A stretch of 64,000 nucleotides of DNA. It comes from Numida meleagris. Lineage: Eukaryota > Chordata > Aves > Galliformes > Numididae. The position numbers were made by a program, and so were the translations under genes. Location of the stretch: contig NC_034438.1 of NCBI RefSeq assembly GCF_002078875.1, forward strand, positions 70,191,459 through 70,255,458, read 5' to 3'. The notes under the pieces were generated by a model, which worked only from the letters and a program-made list of their open reading frames with translations, made no database searches and was not told the origin of the DNA. Below, piece by piece: positions 38,301 through 53,300 of this stretch; position 1 is the first letter of the stretch, and every line of letters begins with the position of its first letter.

Positions 38301-41300
38301 CCCTCTTCAGATTTCCAGCCACTGAGCCCCAGTTCAGTATTATGCTTGAACACTGACCTGTGTCAAACTGTCCCACCAAGTTAAAGGGAAGCACCAATTT
38401 TAGTGCTTCAAAGCCACAACGAAGAGAAAGCACTCGAAGTTGTTTTAAGAGCACTGTTCAGCTCAAGTGCAACTTCCAACCTCATTTCTATGACGGATTA
38501 TTACCACTTACTGGTACAGGTGGCACAAAGCCAACCTTTTATGAATAAGGTAACACTAATCCCCTGCTTTTCATAAATACAATGTGTTACGTTTTATTTA
38601 CATGGCTTTTTGCTTATGAAGTATGACTAAAATACTCTGAGCTTAGAACCTCTACTGTAAGACTGCAGTTTTGAAAACAGACTTTGTTTGCAATACTTAA
38701 AATCTTAATGCTTACCTTGTGCTTGATAAACATGACTTAGAGATACTACATTTGCTGCAAAGGACAAAAATATAAACACATAAAACCTTGGGTACATTTA
38801 GAGTAAATATTTAAAATATTTTAAAAAGTTACATAAATATAATATAAATAAATATTAAAAGTTATACAAATACAGAAGAGAATCTCCAGCTAACACTTTC
38901 CCTCTGCTAAGTTTACTTTACAACTTAGAAAAGCTAAACTGATTTTTCATAAAAGATGGGCATGTATTCTTCCAGGCATTTAGTTTAATTCCTCTTGAAG
39001 TTACTTAAAAAGACTGGTAAAAATGCTTCTTTTCCTGAAACAAGAAGCATGATGCATTCCTGATCTGTTTATGTAACACGTGGTTGAAAGAGTAAAATCA
39101 ACTGCACTTCTTTGAAAAGGGAAAACAAATTCTTCTCACTCAGCGCTTGTCCATACGTGCACACACACAGCTCATGTTTCTCCGTGACAGTACGGATAGC
39201 TCATGCAAAAAAATCAGTAGTTAATACAGGCAAGGAACATTTATGCCTAAATAGTTAAACTGCACTGCCGTAATTCAAAAAGTGTAAGGTATATTTGGTT
39301 AAGTTCCAAAAAGTGGTATCATTTTCATTAAAAAACTAGTAGAGCCCCATGTAACTCAAGTAATGTAACAGCCATCCTCTGAATAATGAGCTATCACATC
39401 TTTCGTGCAACCATCAACATACTAAAACATGTAAAAAAAAAATCCCATCAGAGTAGTTGGAAAACAGATTTTTCATAACACATCACAAGATAATGAGTAA
39501 AATAATAAGGAGGAACAGACACTACTGCATTTTATAAATAACTTTGCATACAAAGGTGAATAGATCCCAGAGCACACCTGTTTACTCACTTTTGATAGCT
39601 AATTCATCCTTGAGAATATTTGCGTACTCATCAGCAGAAAGCTGAGGTGGAAGCCCACCAACAAATAAATTTACTTGTACCGTGGATTTACTATTTTCCA
39701 CTATGTAGAATCTTGTTTGATTCATCTGACGTATTGATATCTGCAAAAATTTAAAAAAAAAAATACAAATGACACGATATTTTGTGAAAAGTTATCAGGC
39801 AACAAAACCCCAGATACTTCTGCACTTAATGACTACGTCCTCTGCGCTTAGAGAATATCATAAACTGCAACAAACTTCAGTCCAAGGGTTTGACTTCTCT
39901 ATAGATGAGCCACCAGGGAGAGTAACTCAGTACTTATTTTTTTTCAGTACGAAAGAGGACTCCCTACTTAGCATAACAAAGGGATCTTATTTCTCTTTCA
40001 TATATACCTTTTTTATGTCTTCGAGTCTGTTTAGAATCAGCTCCTGATTGTCCAAGACCATGCGCTGAACTAGAAATAGAAAGAACATTAATCAATGTTT
40101 GAAAGCAGCGTATGTTAATATCTGGCTCAATTAAACAAACAAACAAAAAAAAAACGACAAAATTTTAGGGAAAATTCAGAACATGGCACACATCTACCAT
40201 TAACATAAAGGATAAGGCAGACCTGAACTACTCCTTGTTCAAAGACTAACCATGGAGGTACTTTGCACAGTCCGAATTTGTTCACAGTTCTTAAACATCT
40301 CCCTTTAAAAAAGGCAAAAACAGCGTGAAGACTTTCAAAAGACGAGCAACACTTTGGTAAGGAGCCAGCTCTTAGGACAGTGGAAGACTTTATAACAACA
40401 TTCCCTGACCACTAACCAACAATTCCCTGAAAATGACCAACTTCAATACTCCACTGAAACATTAGAACAATTGTAATAACTTCCAACTAAAGCAAAGCTG
40501 TATCATAGAATCTTAGGTGATTCTATGTTAAGCTCCTGCTGCTATGATATGATGATTTAAAACAGAGCACCAGAAACTAACCAAGATTCACAGGGCCACA
40601 ATAACCTCATAGAACAACGAACTGAAAATGCTAAAAAAAGGTGAAGCTGTAGTTCAGTATTTGAACTATAGAGCTATTTACTTGGGAGTAGCCAGAACAT
40701 CTTTAGACCACTTCAAATCACAGGACCCTGAGAGTTGAAAAAGACTTTTAAAGGTCCCCAGTCCAACTCCCCTGCAATGAACAGGAACGTCCACAGCTCA
40801 TCAGGTGCTCAGAGCCCTGTCCAGCCTGAGTGTCTCCATTTACAGGAAGCTCACCACATTTCTGGGCAACCTGTGCCAGCACTTCACCACCCTTGCTGGA
40901 AAAAGCTTCTTCCTTACATTCAAGCTGAATCTCCTCTCCTTTAGTTTGATACTATTTCCCCTTGTCCTGTCACCACAGACCCTGCTAAAAAGTCTGCCCC
41001 TTCTTTCTTGCAGCTGCCCTGCTTAGACACTGTTTAGCTACTGACAGGCCGCTCTCATGTCTCCCAGAGCCTCCTCTTCTCCATGCTGCACAGCCCCAGC
41101 TCTCAGCCTGTCCTTGCAGGAGAGCTGTTCCATCCCTGGGATCATTCCTGTGTCCCTCCTCTGGACATGCTCCAGCAGGTCCATGTCTCTCCTGCACTGG
41201 GGACTCCACATCTGGACGCAGTGCTACTGCTGAGGCCTCAGAGCAGAGGGGCAGGATCCCCTCCCTCACCCTGCTGGCCACACTTCTTTGGATGCAGCCC

Positions 41301-44300
41301 AGGACACAGTTGGCTTTCTGGGCTGTGACAGCACAGCGCTGGCCTCTTCACTGGTATGTCATTGCTTTATTATTTATTTACTGCTTTATACACTTCATTG
41401 GCTTTATTTCCCTCTCCACGACACCTTAGAAATAAAGGAATGCATCACAAATAGATGCAAACCTGCATAACATCTGCTCAGTTCCTGCAGGATCACAGAC
41501 TTGTTGAGTAATGCTCAGACTGCATATTTCATTATTTCCTAAGGCACACAGATACTCCTTGGACTGACCAAAAAAACATGAGTGTCCCTTGAACTACTTC
41601 AGGAATTGAATTTGCTCTTCTATGAGGGCAAGTGTCAGGACAAAAGAGAAGAGAAGGAAGGGAGCCAAATGAACGTTACAATTAATCTTTACTAAATAAC
41701 TGCAGTTAAGACATTTATGTCAGTTAAACGTAGCTTCCCAAAACAAGGTTCAAAGTATTAACATACATCAGAAACCAGTAATTAATCTCTGTGTGATGAT
41801 GAAGAAACAGGAGGGAACTGTACGCTCACAGGACACGCAGAACTGAAAATAATCAACATCACTTCCAAATAAGCATTCCAACATGATGGCGAAGTTTCAT
41901 TTACGAAGGCATGTATTTTAAAAAATTTATTAACTGTGACTGTGCTAAAATGAAAATGAGCACTAGAAGATGACGGAGGGATGTGCCTTTGGTCATCGCA
42001 CCTTCACTTACCTTGCTTACTGCCCATAAGCACTTCCACCAGTTTGAAATTCTGGAGGCACTCCGTCTGCCAAAAGATGGAGCAGACAAACAGTAGTTTC
42101 TAAACATGATACAGTTTTGCCTGATACTTACAAATTATGCTGTCCACTGCACAAACAAAGCATGGAAAATTAAACATTTTAAAACCAATCCCAATTGAAA
42201 TCAATCCCTAACATACTTCTTCTGATACAGCAGTCTCTCATACATACTGTCAAGCCGCTGCGTTCTTAACTACATGGTTGTTCTAACAGCCCTATAGAGA
42301 AAGAACAACCACACAATACTGCTAACGTTACTCTTCCAGTGACCAGCAGTTCAGCTGGGCTATGTCTGCAGTGTCTTTCCAGAGTGAGCATGCAGGACAA
42401 GGAATGAGCCTGCTCTTTGAGAAGATCAAACAGGCACCAGGCTTGGCAAAAGCAGGTTCATCAGTCTTCATCATCTGGGGCACTTCACCAGCACTGATGG
42501 AAAGAAACTCTGCTCAAATGACATGCCCCTCCTCCAAACCGCACTGCCAGCACTGCAGGGAGCACCTGACTGCCTCACAGTTGGAGAAGAAAAGCCAGGA
42601 GTTCAGTCGTTTGCAAGGATTACTGTGACTCTGGAAACACAGGACACTCAGAACCCAGTAAATCTTCATTTTAGCACTTGAGACTCAGAGGACTAATGAA
42701 CTTAGTTTGCATGTCATGGTCCAAGATCTTAAAAGCTTCAACTATTACCCCTGCTTTGCCTGAAATTTGATGAGGGGTCTTTGGAGAGGATCTTCAGCAC
42801 ATGCAAATTCTGGATATTAAAAAGAGTTTTCCTGCGTGTATTTATTTTCATACAGACAACAGAAAAAACCCTTTAAAAACTACCAGTATCAGGGAAACTG
42901 CAAGTGCTCCAGGGAACTAGGTCTCTCATAACTGCAAACTAGCTTCCCAGATACAGGTATTTGGAGACATTTTCCAAACCCAGCTATCTCATTCAACTTA
43001 TGCTTTCGTCCAGGTGAAAAGAGGTTTCGGACACAAATTTCCAAGTTTTGCTAGAAGGTCTGCATCACCTGAAGAAAACTGTTACAAGCAAATCCTAGAT
43101 CCATCCTGCGATGCAAAATGAGCTGACACATACTTCATAGTGTGCGCACAAGGACAGAGGTCTACCAAAACATCACCTGCTCCAAGCAGCTACCCATGTG
43201 TATGCCTCAAAGTGCCCTGCAAGTAACTGCAGATGGCGGTTGCCCTCTGTGAGCACGGCTGTTTGCTGTAGCAGAGGAAATATGCCGAGTGCTGGTGAGC
43301 TCACGAACTGCTGAATGAAAAGCACACACTACAGATTCGCGTCTCCGCAGCTGTGTGTTTGATTCAGACTGCCAGTGCCTTGGCAACACTTACATATTCT
43401 ACTAACACGTTTCATAGAAGTTTGTACTATCTTGGCACCGACCGTGAAACAGGCAGACTGAAAAGAGATCATATTCTATGGAAAACATGTGCATCTTCAA
43501 GAAATACAGGATGTGTCTAGCCACTTTCCATCAAGGCTGGAAGGAACGCAGATGGTAAGCCACGTGGGTGCCATTCAGCCTTGAGTTTATTCTTTGCAGA
43601 GACAAACGTGACTGTCTTTGCGACGATTGCTGAAATTCCCCGGCAAGATAAGATAAGCAATGTATTTTATATATAGTTGTATTTTAAGTATTTAAAGACA
43701 TATAAAGTCAGAAAAATTATACTGCATACTACATAACTTGTGTTACAAGTAAATTTTCCTGACCAGAGAAGACTGACATTAACTTTCAGTAAACAGCAAC
43801 TAGGTCTACCACTGAAAGACTGAAAGATCCACAAAAGACTGTAGAAAGCATTAACAATATCAACGTTAACAGCAGATGGACCAATAAGAATCCTTCTCTG
43901 AGGAAAACATGCACACCCCACCTGAAGGTCACCCAGGTGACATAGAGACACGTTCATTATCTTGTATTTACCTGCCTTCCAAGTAATGGAAGCACTTCTT
44001 TGATCACGGTCTGTGTAGTGCTATGCTTATTTACTCGAAGAGAAATGTATTCCATTCCCCCCCTGGAAAGAAAAAAGCAACACTTACCTTTCTTAGGACA
44101 AATATTTCACCTAATTACATACCCTTTTTTAACTAAATGGCAAATTTATTAAGCATTTGGAAGACATTTGTATAATATGAAGATGTTCTTTTAGGCAAAT
44201 TCAGTATCAGCCACATCAGACAAACAAACATTTTAACCAATCATTAAAATTGTAGCACTGCAAATGAATCTGTTCCTATACACAGAACTAACAGCAGGTC

Positions 44301-47300
44301 TCAGGTAAAGTTTGGCAATGTAGTTGAGTATTAAAACAAGCAATAGTTTATGTTTTATTTCACTGCTTTTAAGAAACAAATAGGTCATCAGCTAGTCTTC
44401 ACTGCTACAAATGCTAGAAATGTACAGTGTCAGTGGTAAAATGGAACAGACATTTTGCCTTTAATTTTTCCTCCCATTCTCACATTAGAAGTTGTACTAA
44501 ATTCTATGTATTTAACACTTCTTCCAAAAGAACATCGAGCTGTCCAACAGTGTGTATTAGTCACCCCTTGTTTACAGATGCAGTTAAGGCACAGCACCAC
44601 CTTCTTGGCGAAATGCACAGTAACAGAACTGAACAACATAACGTGTTCTGTACATGTAAAAGAACCCAAGAGCGGGTTTCCATGCACTCGAGTGAGTAAT
44701 ATGTATATTACTTTTTCAGAAATGTAAGCAAAAGAATCCTTCAATATGAAAGAAAAACATACACTGCCTGTTACACTAGTGAGATCGCAGTGACTGAAAC
44801 TTGCTGGACAACTACAGAAGACAAACACAGCTAAGCAAGACAACTTCACCGTAAAAGAGAGAAACACTCACCACAGCCAGGCAGGATAAATTCTGATCAC
44901 GTCCTCATCCTTTGGTTTGGCTCTAATAATCCAAGCTTCAGGAACAGATTCTCGGAATACTGAGCCTAAGTTGCTGTCCTCCGCAGCATCGTTCCTGTTG
45001 ACAACGTCATCAGACAGCAGTGCCTGCTGCGTAAAGGTCTGCAGCTCATACTCCTGCTGGTCATCATTTATATAGTATGCCCTCAAAGCAGCTTCCTACG
45101 ACACAGGAAGATAAATCATCATTTCTATGAAATGCCACAATAATACCTAGGTCGTCACTGACATTCATAAATACCCTACTTACAGAATCAACCTTTGTAA
45201 CACGTTTTAAGCACGGAACAATAGGGAAAAACAAAAACAAAGTTTTAAAAACAAATTTTCGTGGGAGAAATAGAAAGAAAACCTGAGTTATCACTGGAAA
45301 GCAATCAGCGGAAAGCACTGGTCTGAACACAGTAGTTTTGTCCAGTGACAGTCATTTAAACTCCATACTTAAAAGTAGAATTCAGCACCAATAAAGCTGA
45401 CGTGCAGTGCACACAGAATTTACTCCACAAGCGAGATGGTAAGTTACACCTGATTTTGCACGTACACTCTGCAGTGCACACAGCCCAGTAAGTCGTTCAG
45501 GAAAACTGGCAGTAATCTGACCTAGTACTATACACAGCAGCCTGACAAAACATGCTTACAAGTAGCAATCCTAAACAAAAGTGCTTTCAGCCTTCTGTGC
45601 CATTTTCAGTGGAGACCACTGACATGCAGAACATTAGAAGTGATTTTCAAAACTCTTATTGATTTTAAGCACACTACCGAGATAACAACTTTAATGAGCT
45701 ATAAGCTTTAATCTTCAGTAATTCTGAGGAAATGTGTTCTACAGACTGCTGCGACAACTGCTCTATGACTTGGAGTCCTTCACCACTCAAAGGTCAAACT
45801 CCCCACACACCCTCTGGGCCATGCTCTGCACAGCTTGGGGTCTCTACTTAGTTATAAATCAAGATCTGTACAGAACATGTGGTTCAGTACTGAGTCATCT
45901 TTCCACCCAACAAAGAACACTGAAATAGCAAGACAGGGGGCCATTATATAATCGATAATTCACTACTTTCACAATCAAGCAGTGGATGTCAGCGTGGCAT
46001 GCTTCCATCGTGAAAGTGCAACAGCGGTGGCTATGCAGCATCAACTTCCAACTATTAATGAAGACTTCCAAACTACAGAAAAGGAATGACATCTAAGGAG
46101 CTCATTATCTAGTATTGTATATATATCCTGAATATGTCCAGCTCACATCAGTAAAAAGACTTCAGGGTTGTAACAGGAAGGAGAATGACTGCTTAACAAC
46201 TGACTTTCTGCTGCACATGCTGTAGGCCCCGTTATGCAACAGTATCTAGACAACAATATCTACAGATGTTCTACAATAAGAGCACTGCACGAAGAAATCA
46301 AATTACATTAAAATATTCTAGACCACTTACAGGTTTTGTTGTTGAGTTACATTTGTACAACTGTTAGCCTTTGAATATTGCAATATATAAATTATTTGCT
46401 CCTTCATGACACCGTAGCATTGACCTTCACTGGGTATCTTACCACAACTTCTTCATTTTTTGCAATCCTTGGAACTGAGATCAGTCGAAATTGATTGCGT
46501 TTCACAGCATCACTCCCATCAAATATCCTTAATGTTTGTTTACCTGAATGAAAACAATTGTTGTATTTCAGTAACACACCCCTCAAATTATAAAGCTACC
46601 TGCACAGGAAGCATACAGTGGAACTATTCAAAACCAGGTTTTAACCCGGTGGAATTGCTCCTTCATCACAAGTTTTGAGCCTGAATTGCTTTGTTCTGTC
46701 AAGGCACATTTAGAACAGGTGCACATTCATGGAGGATATACAAAAGAGTATTTTAAGTAACAAAAAATTTCTCTGGGTTTTGGTTATGAGACCACAGTGC
46801 TTTTTTCATCACTTCTTCATTCTCACCATTCATGACTGCCTTTATTATCAGCCAGTTCAACAGTGTGAAAAACAAAACCAAATGCAAGCCACCACCTTCA
46901 AAACAGCACCCACAGCGCTGCCACTTTGGACAGCATCCTCCTGAAGGAAGACTGAAAGAGCTGCTCCAGGTGACAGCAGAAAACAGAGGAAGAGTAGAAA
47001 AATGAGAAGGAAGAGCTGAAGCAACTGATGAACTACAGCACTTGGCTGCATTGCGTTCCATGACAGCCTCACGAAGTCCCTGCTCACAGCATGGAGCGCA
47101 GGCTGTCACGCAGACGCCTCTGAAAGGGTGAAGCATTAAGGATTTCAGATTAATCTTGCCACAGAGATGAGGTAAGACGTGCTCTGCTGCAGTCCACTGT
47201 AGGACCAAGTCTTATTTAAGTGAGTCTTTTGAAAGCAGCAGTAAAGCGTGGCCAAGTTCTAAGAGCACAGCAGCTCCCGAGCGGTTCTGAAAACGAGGGA

Positions 47301-50300
47301 GTGTGTCTGTCTGGTAGGTGCGTCCCACTTGGGAAGGAACCACACCTCTCTGTGCAGCCTAAGGAAGAGGCTCCGAGAATAGGGACCTCTTGCACTCTTC
47401 TGATCACGTCTCCACGAAGGGACCTGAAGAACAGCTCAGTTTTGCAGGTTCTTTCACTTATTCCCCAGGGAACCCATGGTCGGTCTACAACAGCCATGCC
47501 AATCCTTCACAGTCCGAATTTGCTCTTTCTGCTTGACACCTTTACAGCAGAATCGTTAACCAAAGTCACTCTGTGTGCAGTCGTGTTACAGAGCGTGATC
47601 TCGTAATAAAGCTGTACTGCAATCATAAAGCAATACAGCTGGTAGGAGTGATGACCTGCAGGTTTGAAATGCTCGGCGGCTTAACAGAAAGCCACACAGA
47701 GCTGGTTAATCATGCAGTGTGTTAATGCACATTGTGATGGAGGTGTACCTGGCATGCTGGAATCCGGCTTCATCTTTCCCTTTCAGCTTAGAAATGTTGC
47801 ACAGCACACCAGAAGGTATCGAAAACCTCATGTTCTGAATTAGTACTGGCATGTAGTTTGAAGAACGGCACTGCTAAATGATCCCTTGTTTAATGGTTGA
47901 AAAGGAGAACTGGAGGAGCAAGGAAAAAAAGCAAAAGACCTACCCCTGAGTGACAGCTGGAAAAAGTAAGCAAGAATGCCAGGCAGAAATCCACTGCTGG
48001 GTACCTCAGTGCTACAGTGAGGGCCTCTTAGTAAAGACTGCAGCAAATAACTGCTTTGCAAGGATTCTTCACTGATGCCCTGAAAGCATTCGCATACACT
48101 GTGTCTAATACACATCTAGGACCATCCTGACTAACAGGACGTCAAACAAAGGTTGCAGGATGTTTCAATGTGTACTCCATGTCTTCCATCGAAGGCAAAC
48201 ACTATAGAAACAAAGGTTCTTCCAACTTCATGTTTGAAAACGTTTAGAGCACGTTTAGAACAAGTTCCCCCCCCCATGACAGAAAAATCCTACTGACAGA
48301 GATGGTTATCAGACTCACAAAGGTGGTTGTCTGCCTTTACTCAGCCTTAGTGAAACCTCATCTGCAGGACTGTGCTCCAGTCCTGGGCTCTTCAGGACAA
48401 GGAGGACACGTACTGCACAAAGTGCAGGAATGGCTTATAGAGATGATGAAGGGACAGACGGACAGGAGTATCTCTCCTATGAGGAGAGGCTGTGAGTGCT
48501 CACAGTGGAGAATGAATGCACATGGAGTCTTACCCACATGTTTAAGTTTTAACAGAAAGGTGTAGATATGAGCAGGCAAGAGGCAATAGACAGACACTGA
48601 AAACACTTCTTAGGTTTAAATGCACTGTGAGATTGGTAAAACACTGGAAAACGCTCTCTAGAGAGGTTGTGAGTCTCCATTCTTGAAGATATTCAAAACC
48701 TAACTGGACATTGGACATCATGTCTTTTCCAACCTTGCTAATTCCATGATTCTATGATCATTCCTTTTTTTGTTTTTCAGTCACAGTATGAGCCACATTT
48801 AAGTCTGATCGATTCTCACTTCTAAACTGTCCTTGTAAGTCTATTGCCACTGCACTGAGATAACAGATGTTTGCAGCTTTTTAGTCGTGAACCATTTTTC
48901 AGTCAAAAAATGACCCACTCATTTAAAAACTTCTGGATTAATGTCAGAAAAAGTGAAATTATTTTAGAAACAGATTTCTGTCACAGTGATCTGCATGATT
49001 ACTGCAGCACGGACAAATTTTAACCAAAAGACATTATGTCCTGGGTGACCTTATCTTGGGCTAACACGACTTCAGAAAACAACAAACATGTTACTGAAGC
49101 ACAACCAATGTTCTGAATAAACACTTTCATAACATTATCAAGATCTCTACTGTTTTCTCTAGCAATCCAGATGGTAGACAACCATCTGAGAATAAAAACA
49201 GACATCCAAGTTTTAGTACTTGTTTTCATTCAATCTCCCTTTGTAGTCTGCTCGTAAGATACGAGATGTCCTGACAGAATCCTCAGTCATTTTATCTGAA
49301 GGTTTTTATGAGCTTTCCACTTCTCAAGACTAGACAAACATTGCAAAGATCTGTCTTGACTCAAACTCTCAAACTGGTTTGCAAGGAAGAATTTGGATCT
49401 CAAGTGTGTTCCTCAGGCAGCTTTACAGTAGGCTTGATCCTGCTTTCCTTACGGTACTATGGTTACTTTTCACATAAAACAACTTCTATTTATGAAAAGA
49501 AAAAAACACGTCACTGTCCTCCTCACTGGGGTCACTTTTACTATAACCTGATGAAAGTTGGCTTTCTTGCAAATTGGCATCCAGGGACAAACAAAAAGCC
49601 AAACAGCTATTTATTTGACCAAAACTTGTCATCTGGAAATACATTTCTTGACTAATTCAAGGGCAAATGAACCTCATGAGAGTTACTGGGCATCTTCTGT
49701 GAGTCTGCATACATTGAGCTAACTTTGGAAAAGAACATCAACTATAGTCACTTTTATAGTTAAATAAAGCTCTTTCACTCTCCTGCTCCAAATACAAAGT
49801 TTAAGAGAATGATCAAATTACAGAAATGAGGCCCATGTCTTTTTAGTATTAAAAATTATTGGTAATATACAACAGATGCATTAAGAAGTTATCATTTCAA
49901 GGAGTTACTGCCTAATTTACAATATTAATACTTCACTGAAGAATGCTTTTGCTTCAGAACTTTTTTTCCAAACGCACTAGACTACACAATATCAGGTGTT
50001 TTCTCTGAAAAACACATCATTTATTACTGCCTGCTATTCTTATTGGTTAGCCTCAGCAAGCAGTTACGTACCACGAAGTCGCTCACTGCAGAAAACAGAA
50101 AATTACCTCCAACCCAGCCAGAACTCTCAGCTGAGAAAAAAGACTTTGCTCTTCACGATTACACTTCTCAAGGGGAAGACAACTACAAGAAGGTCAACTC
50201 CAGGCATAATTCATCAAGCTTTGAAACTAGTTTTATAAGGCTAAGATACCAAGCTTTCCTGGGGAAAAAAATAGATAAATAGCATTTCATGACTCATAAC

Positions 50301-53300
50301 CCGACTTAAAAAATGTCTGCAGAGGGGACAGCCTCTGAAAAGACTTATGTGTGGCTTGTGGCAGAGAGCAGAAAATGACAATTTTTGCCATTCAAGAAAA
50401 ACACAGGCTTACACCAAACATATTGGTGGAATTTAATTTGAAAAGAGAGAAATTCTAGCTATGCTGCTTATCAAGAACCACCCTTCCAAACAGAATGTGC
50501 ACTATCTGCACGCCTGCTGCTCTCACACAACACTCGTGGCAGGCCAAGTTTGGGCTGTTTCATTATTACTTCTCAGAGCCTTCAAGGTAGCAGTAAAACA
50601 GGTATGAGTCCTGTTTTGTTTTGTTTTTTTTTTTCCTCTTTTTTTTTTTTCCTTTTTCACTTTAGTTGGCTTTACACGACATTACAGAAGAGTCCTTCGC
50701 AGATTCTCTCTTTTTCTGGATGCTTTTCCAAGAAAGCCACTGACAGGTTTGCTGCTTCCCTGAACCAGTTTTCATGATCAGCTCAGATCATGCTAGTTCC
50801 ACAACAGGCCTGGAGCTGCATGACAGACACTCTTTCATGTTCATAGCCAACCATTCATCCATTTCCTCCGGGAGGATTTTTAGAACTTCTCCAAGCACAT
50901 GCTGCACATATCAACACTTCTGCTGCTTTCACTTGCGTCTTCCTCTGCTTTAGGGCTCCAAATCCATTTAAGTTGGATTTCAGAAGAACACGTGACATTT
51001 ACAGTTATATGGAAGTGGTTTTAGCAGAGTACAGTGGCCCTTTTTATGGCAACTGAACGTTTTGCTAAGCATCTTTAGAGAAGAATCCCTAAACACCCAC
51101 ACATGCCATCCTTGCTCCTTCCTGAAAACAGTGCTCTCCTTCCTGAAGAATTACAGTGAAGGTTTCCTCTGCTCTGTCAGCAGGTTTGGGACATAAACAA
51201 GCACTAAGCCAACAACTTGGCTAAAACTAATGAAAGAACTTTGCATCCTGGCTTCGGAACATTCTCAAATGACTCTGATACAAAGAAAAAAAAAGAAGTA
51301 AAGAAAGAAAAAAGAGGGAGAAGCAGCATTAAGATCTCCTGACAAGCCTTGTCACAAGGACCCTTAAGACAGGCAATAACATTAGCTAATATTCTCTCCC
51401 ATACCCTTCTGGTAACGATGGTACAGAACTACCAGAGGTTCTACAGCACTCTCTCTTGACGATATCTGCCAGAAAACTTCTTTAAATTTTCAGGAAGTAA
51501 GTTAAGAAAAAATGCTTGACCTCCCTGAAAAAAGCATCAACAGCAGTAAATGTTTTGAACAAAGGTTGGTAGGAGACATCAAGGGCAAGAGGAAGAAGTA
51601 GTCATTGATCAGGAGAGGGACAGGGTGATTGAGAGAGAACCAAATCAAACAGGCAGCAAAACTGGGGAGTAAATGTTGTTAGTGGGGAAGGACGGGAACT
51701 GGGAGATGCTAGTGATGGACAACTTACCAAAAGAAAACCAAAAACACAACTCAGAAGCGAGAACAGTAGCAGTCTATATCAAGGGTCAGAAAAGGCAGAC
51801 AAAGAGGGCTGAGGGAAGAAGAAGAAAGAAAGATAAGCCCTGTAGTAGGAAAGTGAAACAAAACAAATGCAGCATGGGATTTTTCAGACTTTTTTTTCTT
51901 TTCCAAGTAGTTCCAGGCAATTCAGCCAAGAAAGGGAAAGAGACACGTACAGCCTTTTCCAATATTCAAGCTGGTAGTTTAAAATATCTTCAAATGCAGG
52001 TTAAGGAAACTAACTTGTGGAAAAAAAGCTTTCACCGTGGCATCACGTACAGCATTTCAACTTGGAAGTACCACCAAACATAACCACACTGTGTTCAAGA
52101 AACATTTAGATATAGTGTTGAGAGATGCAGTTTAGTTGGGTTATTGGTGGTAGGTGGATGGACTGGATGATCTTGTAGGTCTTTTCCAACCTAGCTCATT
52201 CTATGATTCTAATTCTATAAGCATTTTTGAGAAAGGAACTAGAGGACACGGAGAAACACCATCAATCAAGCACCACCTATAATGGATAAGCTTTGAAGTA
52301 AATTAAAGCTGTCAAGGCCTTACTATATAGAATTCAAGTGCCCTCAGTGTTTTATTGATCACTGACAAGCAACCAGGGCAGAATCTGATGTCCTTCCACA
52401 TTCCCAGACCCCTGCATATTGACACAAATAAAAGAGCCTGCAATGACTCATTTTTCATTTCAGGAGCTACTGAGGCGGCTCCTCTGGGGTTAATTTATTG
52501 CATGTATACAACAAACCAATGCTGGTTTTCTTTAATCATTATTATTATCTTTTAATCTTTTCCCCCACTATTTTTCCATATTACCATGAAGTAAGGTGAA
52601 TGATCTTAAAGTTTGCCTCAGACTTTTCGAGCTTGACAGGACACATCTGTGGTTGCACCTTAACTGGGGCCAATGCACTCTGTGTCCTGGAAAGCAAGAA
52701 GATCTGTGCTGGTTGAAATTGAATTCAACATCCCACCTCAGAAAGGACAGATAATGCACTGCTGAAAAGAGCCACTGAGGAGCACGTTTAATCCCCTCCT
52801 TATCCCAGCTACCTGAGCAGTTTAACCAACTATATATTCTGGAGTGAACTCTGTTCCCAAGCAATGCAAGTAACTACACTAATAAGAGCATTCACATCAT
52901 GCTAATCTTCCTATTACTATAACATTTAGTTCTCCTTGAGTTAAATGCTCATTGCATAGACAAATTCTTAGGAGGAGGCTCATGCTGCCAGCCATGAGAA
53001 TTTAGTCCTTTTCCAAACCTGCTCGTAAGTTTTTTTCAGCAGATCTTTTATATCTATCATCTCAAAGTGTAGGATTGTTTTTTTTTTTTTAATCTTTTTA
53101 TGCTTTTGGTTTCAGTATCTAAGTTTCATGGTTGACTTAACACATTTTAGCTCTGAAACTTAAAAGAGTTTTATCTTCAAACTCGTCACTCAATTATTAC
53201 GCTACTACGAGAGCTAAGAAACAAGGCGGACTGCAAGCCACTAATTCAAATTTTCTTCAGGTATTAATCTAAAGACTTTGCACCTTTTCCTGCTGGCTTC

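Noticed and set aside
40249..40312. Minus-strand segment that reads like a DGKQ exon (an [13 protein letters not shown] peptide before a gttagt donor)
   Set aside because: No acceptor gives the phase required by exon 42012-42066. The exon at 40008-40069 matches the human VQRTMLMDEQ segment better and restores the frame, leaving no room for this one.
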